The notes under the pieces: model-generated
Seen by the model: the letters and a program-made list of their open reading frames with translations, nothing else
Database searches by the model: none
What the model was told of the DNA's origin: nothing
NCBI GenBank assembly: GCA_910587165.1
Contig: CAJUKP010000010.1
Span: 14,727 to 78,726 of the forward strand
DNA: 64,000 bases
Direction: 5' to 3'
Origin: an uncultured Duncaniella sp.
GTDB taxonomy: Bacteria; Bacteroidota; Bacteroidia; Bacteroidales; Muribaculaceae
In this document: piece after piece, positions 43,786 to 51,976 of the stretch
Position numbering within the stretch: position 1 is the first letter of the stretch
Layout: the number at the start of each line of letters is the position of its first letter
Made by a program: the position numbers and the translations under genes

Positions 43786-43837
43786 AAATAACCGGCATTC
43801 AAGTCCGGAATCAGCCGGGCTCAAAAAACATTCAATC

Positions 43838-45157
43838 ATGACAAAATCAAAGATAGGCATAGTCATTGAACGCGAGTATCTCGAGCGCGTCAAGAAAAAA
43901 AGTTTCATATTCACAACATTGCTGATGCCGGTGCTCATGCTGGTGCTGATGGCTCTTCCGGCAATGCTTGTGATGTTTGTGGACAAGAGCGAGACAACAG
44001 TGCTCGTAGTGGATAATTCGGGCAAAGTGGCCGATAAGCTGACGGACAGTGATGAAGTGAAGTTTATCACTTCGGCCGGCGTCACAGTGGATTCCGCCCT
44101 CCGCAATGAAGATGTTGGTGCGGTGCTGGTGATTCCGGGCAATGTGTATGATTCCAAACGGCCTACTCTCAAGCTGTATACCAACGGACCGAGTTCAATA
44201 ATGACGGAAGGTGTGATCACCGGTCAGGTCAACAAGATTGTCGAGGATGAGCGTCTCAAACATTATGATATAGCTAATCTTGACAAGATCTTGTCCGAAG
44301 TGGAAAGCGACGTGGTTCTCTCGACCATGCGCAATGACTCCGAGGAGGAGGAAGAAGCCCTTTCCTCCGGCCTGAGCTATGGAATAGGTATCGCTATGTC
44401 GTTTATCCTGTATATGTTCCTTCTCATCTATGGACAGATGGTGATGACATCAATTATCGAGGAGAAGGGCAACCGTGTGCTCGAGGTGGTGGTGACTTCG
44501 GTCAAGCCCATGCAGCTCATGATGGGCAAAATTATCGGTGTGGCACTTGTGGCCGTCACCCAGATGGTGCTTTGGGGTGCTCTGCTTGCAGTTATGTCGG
44601 CATGGGTGCTTCCGGCCATCATGCCGGCTGAGGCTATGGCTGATGTGGCGGCAGTGCAGGCAGGGAATTTTGATGGAGTGAGTGACACCGAATCTCTTGA
44701 GCTTATCCAGGCTGTGGCTTCGCTCACACAGGTCGGAAACATTCTGTCGCTTGTCGGCTTGATGACACTCTTTCTTGTGTTCGGTTTCCTCATCTATTCA
44801 TCCATCTTTGCAGCTGTCGGTTCGGCCGTCGACAACATACAGGATGCCTCGCAGCTGACATCGTTTGCGGTGTTCCCTATCATCTTTGGCCTGATCTTCG
44901 CAATGGTTGCGGCTGCCGATCCGATGGGACCCGTAGCATTCTGGGCTTCCATATTCCCTCTTACCTCTCCGATGGTCATGGTGGCCCGCATACCGTTCGG
45001 CATACCATCGTGGGAGATCTGGCTCTCGCTTGGCCTGCTTGTATTGGGATTCATAGCCATGGTGTGGCTTGCCGGCAAGATATACAGGGTGGGTATTTTC
45101 ATGTATGGCAAGAAGCCGTCAATAAAAGAGGTGGTCCGCTGGATCAGATATAAATAA
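43838..45157 (+). CDS. natB: ABC transporter permease (NatB/ABC-2 type)
   Basis: This 439-residue membrane protein has one N-terminal segment (about 20-48), a large extracytoplasmic loop of about 150 residues, and five to six C-terminal segments. The loop exit MTSIIEEKGNRVLEVVVTSVKPMQLMMGKI is the typical ABC-2 motif. I chose the ATG at 43838 (MTKSKIGIVIEREY). A longer in-frame start would overlap the ATPase gene and add 31 non-homologous residues. A 20-base terminator stem follows. Confidence 0.88.
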   Translation: MTKSKIGIVIEREYLERVKKKSFIFTTLLMPVLMLVLMALPAMLVMFVDKSETTVLVVDNSGKVADKLTDSDEVKFITSAGVTVDSALRNEDVGAVLVIPGNVYDSKRPTLKLYTNGPSSIMTEGVITGQVNKIVEDERLKHYDIANLDKILSEVESDVVLSTMRNDSEEEEEALSSGLSYGIGIAMSFILYMFLLIYGQMVMTSIIEEKGNRVLEVVVTSVKPMQLMMGKIIGVALVAVTQMVLWGALLAVMSAWVLPAIMPAEAMADVAAVQAGNFDGVSDTESLELIQAVASLTQVGNILSLVGLMTLFLVFGFLIYSSIFAAVGSAVDNIQDASQLTSFAVFPIIFGLIFAMVAAADPMGPVAFWASIFPLTSPMVMVARIPFGIPSWEIWLSLGLLVLGFIAMVWLAGKIYRVGIFMYGKKPSIKEVVRWIRYK

Positions 45158-45174
45158 ATCCGCATAGCGAATAA

Positions 45175-45220
45175 AATACAGGCAGTGGAGTGACTTAATT
45201 GTCACTCCACTGCCTGTATT
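45175..45220. terminator. Bidirectional terminator
   Basis: A perfect 20-base stem (45175-45194 with 45201-45220, 6-base loop) lies between the convergent natB-like and PepSY-like genes. Confidence 0.88.
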
Positions 45221-45252
45221 ACTGTATTATATGTCAGTTATTACCGGTCTGT

Positions 45253-45708
45253 TCAGTCCAGATGGCCTATGAACACACCATACTGGTCGAAGCGGAGATC
45301 AAGACCATTGGTGAGCTCTATCTCATAATCGCCATTGCGTTCCTTGGATATTTCGTTGATTCCGAAGGCAGGGAAATTTGTGGTGACATATTCGGCGATA
45401 GGCTGGGGCACTATTCCCTCCGGGACATACTGCTGTGCGGGTGCGTCTACATCGGTCCACTCTCCTGCAGCGTCAAATTCAACTTCGTGGCCACTGCTGA
45501 GTCGGACATCGTAGGATGTACGGTCGTTCTTGCCCTCGCGCTCGATAGACACCACCTTGTCGGAAGGATAGTATTGGCTGATGAAGATCTGGGCAGGCTT
45601 GGGAAGCTGATCAAAAGTGATGGGGATATCTTTGTCATCATTGTCGTCACAGCTCCACACCATCATGGCCATGAGGCTGATGAAGATGAGAGAGAAAAAT
45701 TTTTTCAT
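45253..45708 (-). CDS. PepSY-like lipoprotein (DUF2874 type)
   Basis: This 151-residue protein has the lipobox MVWSC (Cys20) followed by an Asp/Asn-rich linker. Two PepSY-like repeats follow: ITFDQLPKPAQIFISQYYPSD... with YDVRLSSGHEVEFDAAGEW, then VPQPIAEYVTTNFPAFGINE... with YEIELTNGLDLRFDQYG. Such proteins are common in Bacteroidales. They are thought to sit in the periplasm and bind or inhibit partners, but no role is established. It stands alone. Confidence 0.85.
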   Translation of the reverse strand: MKKFFSLIFISLMAMMVWSCDDNDDKDIPITFDQLPKPAQIFISQYYPSDKVVSIEREGKNDRTSYDVRLSSGHEVEFDAAGEWTDVDAPAQQYVPEGIVPQPIAEYVTTNFPAFGINEISKERNGDYEIELTNGLDLRFDQYGVFIGHLD

Positions 45709-45721
45709 AACTTGATACTGT

Positions 45722-45737
45722 TTTAAAAGCTTTTAAA
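45722..45737. repeat. 16-base perfect palindrome upstream of the PepSY-like gene
   Basis: TTTAAAAGCTTTTAAA lies 14 bases upstream of the start codon of the minus-strand gene. It could be a regulator site or be chance in AT-rich DNA. No clear promoter box is next to it. Confidence 0.35.
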
Positions 45738-45795
45738 TATTACAATTATGAGGTATGGCTTGTTCATACAGGAGTGAAAAAGATGTTCTATAACA

Positions 45796-45827
45796 TTTGT
45801 GACTCCCGATAATTATAGTTAAATTTG
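45796..45827 (+). promoter_or_regulatory. Promoter of the methylmalonyl-CoA operon
   Basis: TTTG (45796-45799), 20 bases, TAAATTTG (45820-45827), then CAT, is a full-consensus Bacteroidota promoter. The start would be near 45833, giving a leader of about 97 bases before the epimerase. Confidence 0.8.
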
Positions 45828-45929
45828 CATCGGTGAAAAAGGGACTTGGCCGTCAATATGGCGTCCGAGGCCCGCAACACATTGCAAAATAGTCAATTAA
45901 CGAATCATAACAACATATCAACATTCACC

Positions 45930-46349
45930 ATGGATATATCGCATATCGAACACATCGGCATCGCCGTCCCCAATCTTGAGGAGGCTATCTCTTTCTATGA
46001 AAACACTCTTGGCATCAAGTGCTTCGCAATTGAGGAGGTTGAGGATCAGAAGGTCCGCACAGCATTCTTCAAGGTAGGCCAGACCAAGATCGAGCTTCTT
46101 GAAGGCACAGCTCCCGAGAGCGCGATCAGCAAATTCATTGCCAATAACGGAGGCCGCGGCGGCATCCAGCACGTAGCGCTTGCGATCGCCGACGGTGTGC
46201 AGAACGCTCTCAATGAGATGGAGGAAAAAGGATGCCGTCTCATCGACAAGGCTCCCCGCAAAGGCGCCGAGGGTCTCAACATCGCATTCCTTCATCCCAA
46301 AAGCACTTGCGGCACTCTGATCGAGCTCTGCGAAAACCCCAACAAGTAA
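45930..46349 (+). CDS. mce: Methylmalonyl-CoA epimerase
   Basis: This 139-residue VOC-fold enzyme interconverts (R)- and (S)-methylmalonyl-CoA. The metal ligands are expected at His8-His11-type positions (IEHIGIAV), Gln/His in GGIQHVALAI, and Glu in GTLIELCE. I chose the ATG at 45930 (MDISHIEHIGIAV), which gives the family length. An earlier in-frame ATG would lie near the promoter and add unrelated residues. It is first of five genes that convert methylmalonyl-CoA to propionyl-CoA. Confidence 0.93.
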   Translation: MDISHIEHIGIAVPNLEEAISFYENTLGIKCFAIEEVEDQKVRTAFFKVGQTKIELLEGTAPESAISKFIANNGGRGGIQHVALAIADGVQNALNEMEEKGCRLIDKAPRKGAEGLNIAFLHPKSTCGTLIELCENPNK

Positions 46350-46376
46350 TCAAAAAAAACATCTTAAAGAGATATA

Positions 46377-47930
46377 ATGAGTACCCAGCTTGAAAAAGTA
46401 AAAGAGCTCATCGCCCTTCGCGAGGAAGCTCGTCTGGGTGGCGGCGAAAAGGCCATCCAGAAGCAGCACGAACGTGGCAAATATACTGCCCGCGAGCGCA
46501 TCGACCAGCTCCTTGACGAAGGTTCATTCGAGGAAATAGATATGTTTGTGCGCCACCGCTGCCACAACTTCGGCCAGGAGAAGAAATCGTTCCTCGGCGA
46601 CGGCGTGGTGACAGGCTATGGCACAATCGAGGGTCGCCTTGTCTATGTGTTTGCCCAGGATTTCACCGTATTCGGAGGCTCACTCAGCGAAACAATGGCT
46701 CTCAAGATCTGCAAGATCATGGATATGGCCATGAAGATGGGTGCCCCCGTGATCGGTCTCAATGACTCGGGAGGTGCACGTATCCAGGAGGGTATCAACG
46801 CACTTGCAGGATATGCCGAGATTTTCCAGCGCAATATCCTCGCGTCGGGTGTCATACCTCAGATTTCCGGTATCCTTGGTCCGTGTGCCGGCGGTGCGGT
46901 CTATTCTCCCGCCCTCACCGACTTCACTATCATGACCAAGGGAATCTCATATATGTTCCTCACAGGTCCCAAGGTTGTGAAGACCGTGACAGGTGAGGAT
47001 GTGACCCAGGAGGCTCTTGGCGGTGCGACCGTGCATTCCCAGAAGAGCGGTGTGGCCCACTTCGCTGCCGAGGACGGAGAGGAGACACTCTCGATCATCC
47101 GCAAGCTTTTCAGCTACATCCCGCAGAACAATCTTGAGGAGCCCCCGTTGGTGGAGTGCAATGACCCCATTGACCGCCTTGAGGACTCGCTCAACGAGAT
47201 CATCCCCGACTCGGCCAACCGTCCCTATGATATGTATGAGGTGATCGGTGCCATTATCGACAACGGTGAGTTCCTCGAGATCCAGCGCGACTATGCCAAG
47301 AACATCATAATCGGTTTCGCCCGTTTCAACGGACAGTCTGTAGGTATCGTGGCCAATCAGCCCAAATATCTCGCCGGAGTGCTTGACAGCAATGCCTCGC
47401 GCAAGGGTGCCCGCTTTGTCCGTTTCTGCGATGCGTTCAACATTCCTCTCGTAACCCTTGTCGATGTCCCCGGTTTCCTTCCCGGAACAGGTCAGGAATA
47501 CAACGGTGTGATTCTCCATGGTGCCAAGCTGCTCTATGCTTACGGCGAGGCTACTGTGCCTAAGGTGACCGTAACACTCCGCAAGAGCTACGGTGGCAGC
47601 CACATCGTGATGTCGTGCAAGCAGCTCCGAGGCGATATGAACTACGCATGGCCCACCGCTGAGATTGCCGTTATGGGCGGTGCAGGTGCTGTCGAGGTGC
47701 TTTATGCCAAGGAGGCCAAGGCTTCGGAGGATCCCGCCAAGGTGCTCCGCGAGAAAGAAGAGGAGTACAACAAGCTCTTCTGCAACCCCTACAACGCCGC
47801 CCGCTATGGATATATCGACGACGTTATCGAACCCCGCAACACGCGTTTCCGTGTGATCCGCGCCCTGCAGCAGCTCGCCACCAAGAAGGTGGTCAACCCT
47901 GCCAAGAAGCACGGCAATATACCCCTCTAA
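46377..47930 (+). CDS. mmdA: Methylmalonyl-CoA decarboxylase / acyl-CoA carboxylase carboxyltransferase subunit
   Basis: This 517-residue carboxyltransferase has the two crotonase-like domains of the PCCB/MmdA family. Signatures are GGGEKAIQKQHERGKYTARERI, GLNDSGGARIQEG with the oxyanion hole, SGVIPQISGILGPCAGGAVYSPAL, and later PGFLPGTGQEYNG. It transfers the carboxyl group from methylmalonyl-CoA to the biotin carrier. The presence of a beta (Na+ pump), a delta-like and a biotin subunit in the same operon points to the sodium-pumping decarboxylase rather than a catabolic carboxylase. Confidence 0.94.
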   Translation: MSTQLEKVKELIALREEARLGGGEKAIQKQHERGKYTARERIDQLLDEGSFEEIDMFVRHRCHNFGQEKKSFLGDGVVTGYGTIEGRLVYVFAQDFTVFGGSLSETMALKICKIMDMAMKMGAPVIGLNDSGGARIQEGINALAGYAEIFQRNILASGVIPQISGILGPCAGGAVYSPALTDFTIMTKGISYMFLTGPKVVKTVTGEDVTQEALGGATVHSQKSGVAHFAAEDGEETLSIIRKLFSYIPQNNLEEPPLVECNDPIDRLEDSLNEIIPDSANRPYDMYEVIGAIIDNGEFLEIQRDYAKNIIIGFARFNGQSVGIVANQPKYLAGVLDSNASRKGARFVRFCDAFNIPLVTLVDVPGFLPGTGQEYNGVILHGAKLLYAYGEATVPKVTVTLRKSYGGSHIVMSCKQLRGDMNYAWPTAEIAVMGGAGAVEVLYAKEAKASEDPAKVLREKEEEYNKLFCNPYNAARYGYIDDVIEPRNTRFRVIRALQQLATKKVVNPAKKHGNIPL

Positions 47931-47940
47931 GGCAAGCAGT

Positions 47941-48861
47941 ATGAAAAAAAGAATATTATCTATCCTCGTGATAGCTCTGGCCTGCGTCACAGCTGTATCA
48001 GCTCAAGGACGCCGCGGTCTGAGAATCAATGAGGTGATGATTTCCAATGACTCGACAAGCGTCGTGGACGACTTCGGCCGTTACTCGGCGTGGGTGGAGC
48101 TTTTCAACTCCACCTTCGGTCCTCTGGAGATCTCGAGCGTCTTTCTCACCAATGACAAAACCAATCCGACGCTCTATCCGGTGCCGTTAGGCGATGTGAA
48201 TACTGAGATCCCGGCACGCCAGCACATCCTGTTCTGGGCTGACGGTGAACCCAACAAGGGTACGTTCCACACCAACTTCGTCTTCACTCCCGGCGAGGAC
48301 AACTATGTGGCCATATATGATGCCAACGGGAAGACTCTCATTGACGAGATCGTGATTCCCGGAACACTCAAGCCCGGCCAGTCGTATGCCCGCAAGGTGG
48401 ACGGCGAGGGTGGAACCTTCAATCCCGAGGCATGGGAGATCCGCGACGGTTCCGAGTCACTCTACATCACTCCTTCGAGCAACAATATCATCAAGAGCAC
48501 CAACTCAAAGGTTGATATGTTTGCCGAGCAGGATGAGAACGGATTCGGAATGGCTGTCATGGCCATGTGCATAGTGTTTGCCGCGCTGCTCGTGCTGTCG
48601 ATATGCTTCTATATCATCAGCCGCATCGGAGCCAACGTGTCACGTTCACAGAAGGCCAAGGCTCTCGCCGACACTGAGGCTGAGGCCGGCCGTCCCGATC
48701 ATGATTCGGGTGAGGAGATCGCCGCCATCGCGATGGCTCTGCGTGACCACCTCGAAGCACATGACCGTGAGAACACAGTGCTCACCATCAACAAAGTGCG
48801 CCGCGCCTATTCACCCTGGAGCTCCAAGATCTATTCATTGCGCGAGCTTCCCCGTCGCTAA
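47941..48861 (+). CDS. Lamin-tail-domain and OadG/MmdD fusion subunit
   Basis: This 306-residue protein has a signal peptide (1-21) and a lamin tail domain (about 22-180: LRINEVMISNDSTSVVDDFGRYSAWVELFN and GTLKPGQSYARKVDGEGGT). One membrane segment (about 203-228) and a cytoplasmic tail rich in charged residues follow, ending with RRAYSPWSSKIYSLRELPRR. The last part matches OadG/MmdD, the small subunit that assembles decarboxylase sodium pumps. The N-terminal domain would lie in the periplasm. Gene order, 10 bases after mmdA, supports the subunit role. What the lamin-tail domain binds is unknown. Confidence 0.82.
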   Translation: MKKRILSILVIALACVTAVSAQGRRGLRINEVMISNDSTSVVDDFGRYSAWVELFNSTFGPLEISSVFLTNDKTNPTLYPVPLGDVNTEIPARQHILFWADGEPNKGTFHTNFVFTPGEDNYVAIYDANGKTLIDEIVIPGTLKPGQSYARKVDGEGGTFNPEAWEIRDGSESLYITPSSNNIIKSTNSKVDMFAEQDENGFGMAVMAMCIVFAALLVLSICFYIISRIGANVSRSQKAKALADTEAEAGRPDHDSGEEIAAIAMALRDHLEAHDRENTVLTINKVRRAYSPWSSKIYSLRELPRR

Positions 48862-48902
48862 GCCTCTCACTTCATTCAATCACATCCACATCTTAGATCA
48901 CA

Positions 48903-49337
48903 ATGAAAGAATATAAATATCGCATCAACGGCAACCTCTACACAGTGAAGGTTGGTGACATCGACGAGAATCTCGCCAAGGTCGAGGTTAACGGTGTCCC
49001 CTATAAAGTGGAGCTCCAGAAGACTGACAAGCCTGTCACCATTGTCTCCAAGCCCCGTCCACAGGCCGCTCCCCGCACAGAGGGTGGCGCCAAGGTCATC
49101 ACAAAGCCTGCGGCATCAGCCGGCAGCTATCAGGTGAAGGCACCTCTGCCCGGCGTGGTGATGAGCATCCCTGTCAAAGTGGGCGACACTGTCAAAGCAT
49201 CCGACACAGTGGTGATGCTCGAGGCCATGAAGATGGAGAACGCCATCCATGCCGGCAACGACGGAAAGGTGGCTTCCATCTCTGTCAACGTGGGCGATTC
49301 TGTGCTTGATGGCGCAGTGCTCGTAACACTCGAATAA
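48903..49337 (+). CDS. mmdC: Biotin carrier subunit of the decarboxylase
   Basis: This 144-residue protein has an N-terminal segment of about 45 residues resembling the transcarboxylase/oxaloacetate-decarboxylase association region, then a Pro/Ala/Thr-rich linker. The biotinyl domain has Lys110 in VMLEAMKMENAI as the modification site. It moves the carboxyl group from MmdA to the membrane subunit. Confidence 0.94.
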   Translation: MKEYKYRINGNLYTVKVGDIDENLAKVEVNGVPYKVELQKTDKPVTIVSKPRPQAAPRTEGGAKVITKPAASAGSYQVKAPLPGVVMSIPVKVGDTVKASDTVVMLEAMKMENAIHAGNDGKVASISVNVGDSVLDGAVLVTLE

Positions 49338-49362
49338 GCAACGCTCTAAATTCATTCCAATC

Positions 49363-50520
49363 ATGACTTTTAGCGATTTCTTACTACAGAACCTTCAGGA
49401 GTTCTGGCACCTGACAGGTTTCTATAACGCCACATGGGAGCATCTCGTGATGCTTGTGGTGGGCCTTTTCTTCATCTGGCTCGCCATCAAGAAGAATTTC
49501 GAGCCCATGCTTCTCGTTCCCATCGGGTTCGGTATCCTCATAGGCAACATCCCCTTCAACACCACCGCCGGTCTTGAAGTGGGTATCTACGAGGAGGGTT
49601 CCGTGCTCAATATCCTTTACAATGGTGTGAGTGCCGGATGGTATCCTCCGCTCATATTCCTCGGCATCGGAGCCATGACAGACTTCTCGGCCCTTATTGC
49701 CAATCCGAAGCTCATGCTCATCGGTGCCGCCGCCCAGTTCGGTATCTTCGGTGCATATATGGTGGCTCTTCTCCTTGGATTCGCTCCGGATCAGGCCGGT
49801 GCCATCGCCATCATCGGTGGTGCTGACGGTCCTACCGCCATCTTCCTTTCATCGAAGCTCGCCCCGAATCTCATGGGTGCCATCGCGGTCTCGGCTTATT
49901 CATACATGGCCCTTGTACCCGTGATCCAGCCGCCGCTGATGCGTCTCTTCACCACCAAGAACGAGCGTCTCATCAAGATGAAACCCGCACGTGCGGTGTC
50001 GCAGAACGAAAAGATCATTTTCCCCATCGTCGGTATGATCCTCACCTGTTTTGTGGTTCCCTCGGGTATTCCTCTGCTCGGTATGCTTTTCTTCGGCAAC
50101 CTGCTCCGTGAGTGCGGAGTGACAAACCGTCTGGCAAAGACCGCGTCAAACGCGCTTACCGACATTGTCACCATACTTCTCGGTATGACAGTGGGTGCTT
50201 CCACCCAGGCCTCGGAGTTCCTCACTTCAGAAACTATCCGCATCTTCCTGCTTGGTTTCATGGCCTTCGTGATCGCCTCGTCGAGCGGTGTGCTCTTCGT
50301 GAAGCTGTTCAATCTCTTCCTCCCAAAGTCGAAGAAGATCAATCCCCTCATCGGCAATGCCGGTGTATCGGCAGTGCCTATGTCGGCCCGCATTTCCAAT
50401 AACCTCGGTCTGGAATACGATCCGAGCAACTATCTGCTCATGCACGCCATGGGCCCGAACGTTGCCGGTGTGATCGGTTCTGCCGTGGCTGCAGGTGTCC
50501 TCCTCGGATTCCTTGCGTGA
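49363..50520 (+). CDS. oadB: Sodium-pumping decarboxylase beta subunit
   Basis: This 385-residue inner-membrane protein has about nine to eleven hydrophobic segments. GGADGPTAIF and NPKLMLIGAAAQFGIFGAY are family signatures around the sodium-coupling Asp, and the C-terminal HAMGPNVAGVIGSAVAAG is the other conserved stretch. It decarboxylates carboxybiotin and exports Na+, so propionate formation is coupled to the sodium gradient. It ends the operon, with a strong terminator after it. Whether its substrate is oxaloacetate or methylmalonyl-CoA is inferred from mce and mmdA next to it. Confidence 0.94.
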   Translation: MTFSDFLLQNLQEFWHLTGFYNATWEHLVMLVVGLFFIWLAIKKNFEPMLLVPIGFGILIGNIPFNTTAGLEVGIYEEGSVLNILYNGVSAGWYPPLIFLGIGAMTDFSALIANPKLMLIGAAAQFGIFGAYMVALLLGFAPDQAGAIAIIGGADGPTAIFLSSKLAPNLMGAIAVSAYSYMALVPVIQPPLMRLFTTKNERLIKMKPARAVSQNEKIIFPIVGMILTCFVVPSGIPLLGMLFFGNLLRECGVTNRLAKTASNALTDIVTILLGMTVGASTQASEFLTSETIRIFLLGFMAFVIASSSGVLFVKLFNLFLPKSKKINPLIGNAGVSAVPMSARISNNLGLEYDPSNYLLMHAMGPNVAGVIGSAVAAGVLLGFLA

Positions 50521-50528
50521 TAATACCG

Positions 50529-50568
50529 GACAGGCGCGCGGAGGGTTGACTCCGCGCGCCTGTCTGTT
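50529..50568 (+). terminator. Terminator of the methylmalonyl-CoA operon
   Basis: A perfect 15-base GC-rich stem (50529-50543 with 50550-50564) is followed by TGTTTA. It begins eight bases after the oadB stop. Confidence 0.85.
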
Positions 50569-50779
50569 TATCCCGCTTTCTCTTTGTTATCTTCTCTTTG
50601 AAAAAACTTTCTCAATACCTGTGGTGTTATAATTCAGAACACCGTTCATCGCTATTCTCTCCCCACTGTTTACTTGTTTAACGATACTAATCGACGACCT
50701 TGTATGTCGAGTCTGATGACCGATATTTACAGTGCATCTGTTAGAATCAATCACTAATCCGTAGTTCTCAAAAAAGGAT
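50569..50779. other. AT-rich intergenic stretch without a supported gene
   Basis: About 210 bases separate the terminator from the next gene, with lower GC than the surroundings. A minus-strand frame of 71 codons (50587-50802) crosses it, but it has no recognisable domain and overlaps the next start, so I do not call it. No TAnnTTTG box is clear for the next gene. Confidence 0.4.
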
Positions 50780-51136
50780 ATGGTAACACAGGAAGTCATC
50801 AAGTCTCTCTACCGACAGTTCAACAAGCCTCCCAAGTCGGCCGATGAGCTAAATCTTGCCCTGCTTTTTGACTATGCGCTCGAAAATCATGGTATATTCC
50901 TTGATGAGGAGAACCTCTATATAGGTAGCGTGGACCCCAAATCACCCTTTGCCACACTTCCGCTTTCACGAATCAACGAGATAGTGGAGTTTGAGACAGT
51001 TGTGGCGATTGTTCTACCCGCCGCCATAGTGTTCCTGAACAAAGAGAACTCTGATGTCAACATCCACATCCGTTTCGATGATGACGAGCAGCCATCGCTG
51101 TGGGGACGGCTCAAATCCTGTTTCACACGTTCATGA
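50780..51136 (+). CDS. Conserved-looking hypothetical protein
   Basis: This 118-residue soluble protein has an acidic N-terminal helix region (SADELNLALLFDYALENHGIF), a central beta-rich part, one moderately hydrophobic stretch (VVAIVLPAAIVFLNKE) and a charged C-terminus. I do not recognise a family. The four-base ATGA overlap with the next gene indicates cotranscription and coupling with the E1-like enzyme, but the partner relation is unknown. Confidence 0.65.
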   Translation: MVTQEVIKSLYRQFNKPPKSADELNLALLFDYALENHGIFLDEENLYIGSVDPKSPFATLPLSRINEIVEFETVVAIVLPAAIVFLNKENSDVNIHIRFDDDEQPSLWGRLKSCFTRS

Positions 51137-51903
51137 GCGGGATGATGTTTGACCGCACAGCCCGATTGCTGGGCCCGGAGGCTATGAGGCGCCTCGGAGA
51201 TGTGCGTGTGATAGTGTTCGGTGTCGGAGGAGTGGGCAGCTGGACTGCCGAGACTCTTGTCCGCACAGGTATAAGGCATCTTACGATAGTGGATGCCGAC
51301 AGAGTGGCCGAGTCGAATATCAACCGTCAGCTTCCGGCTCTGTCGACCACGGTCGGAAAGGTCAAGACCGAGGTGTTGAGACAGCATCTGCTCGAAATCA
51401 ATCCGGAAGCTGAAATCACCGCCATACACGGTCTTTATACGGCCGATAGCGCTGACAGCTTCGATCTGACTGAATGGGATTATGTGGTTGATGCAATAGA
51501 TTCCCTGTCAGACAAGGCGCTGCTCATACTCCGTGCCACGGAAGCGATGGCGGTCACATCAGGCGGCCCACATCCGGTAAGGTTCTATTCCTCGATGGGT
51601 GCAGCCCTGAAGATGGATCCGTTACGGATCGGTGTGGCTGAATTCTGGAAGGTGAAAGGGTGTCCTCTGGCTGCGGCGCTGCGCCGTAGGTTCAAGAAGT
51701 CAGGTATCTTTCCGGCCAGAAAGTTCAAATGTGTTTATTCCGACGAACTTGTCCGGAATCATCCGGATTTTACCTCTGATGGTGAGGAAACAGCCATGAG
51801 CTATGGTAAGATGGCCGTAAATGGTTCGCTGATGCATATCACTGCTATTTTCGGTATCACACTCGCATCATTGATAATCCGGGATATCTGTGATAAATCG
51901 TGA
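51133..51903 (+). CDS. tcdA: tRNA threonylcarbamoyladenosine dehydratase (ThiF/E1-like)
   Basis: This 256-residue E1-like enzyme has the nucleotide motif VFGVGGVGSW, the Arg of the adenylation site in ESNINRQLPAL, and DYVVDAIDSLSDKALL. Length and motif spacing match TcdA, which cyclises t6A37 in ANN-reading tRNAs. The catalytic-Cys region (KGCPLAAALRRR) is present. I chose the ATG at 51133, which overlaps the upstream stop as ATGA, rather than an in-frame ATG 33 bases earlier. Confidence 0.88.
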   Translation: MSGMMFDRTARLLGPEAMRRLGDVRVIVFGVGGVGSWTAETLVRTGIRHLTIVDADRVAESNINRQLPALSTTVGKVKTEVLRQHLLEINPEAEITAIHGLYTADSADSFDLTEWDYVVDAIDSLSDKALLILRATEAMAVTSGGPHPVRFYSSMGAALKMDPLRIGVAEFWKVKGCPLAAALRRRFKKSGIFPARKFKCVYSDELVRNHPDFTSDGEETAMSYGKMAVNGSLMHITAIFGITLASLIIRDICDKS

Positions 51904-51934
51904 TTCACGGCATTTATAGGTTATTATAAGATGA

Positions 51935-51967
51935 AAGATGCCCGGGAGCTACGCTCCAAGGCATCTT
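51935..51967. terminator. Bidirectional terminator
   Basis: An AAGATGCC/GGCATCTT stem extends inward with GGAGC/GCTCC around a 3-base loop. It separates the convergent tcdA and outer-membrane barrel genes. Confidence 0.6.
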
Positions 51968-51976
51968 GTCGTTTGA

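Noticed and set aside
46947..47990. Open frame of 347 codons on the minus strand
   Set aside because: It is opposite mmdA and shows no domain. mmdA is complete and in a clear operon.
50587..50802. 71-codon frame on the minus strand after the decarboxylase operon
   Set aside because: It has no recognisable domain and overlaps the start of the next gene, and no promoter box is visible.
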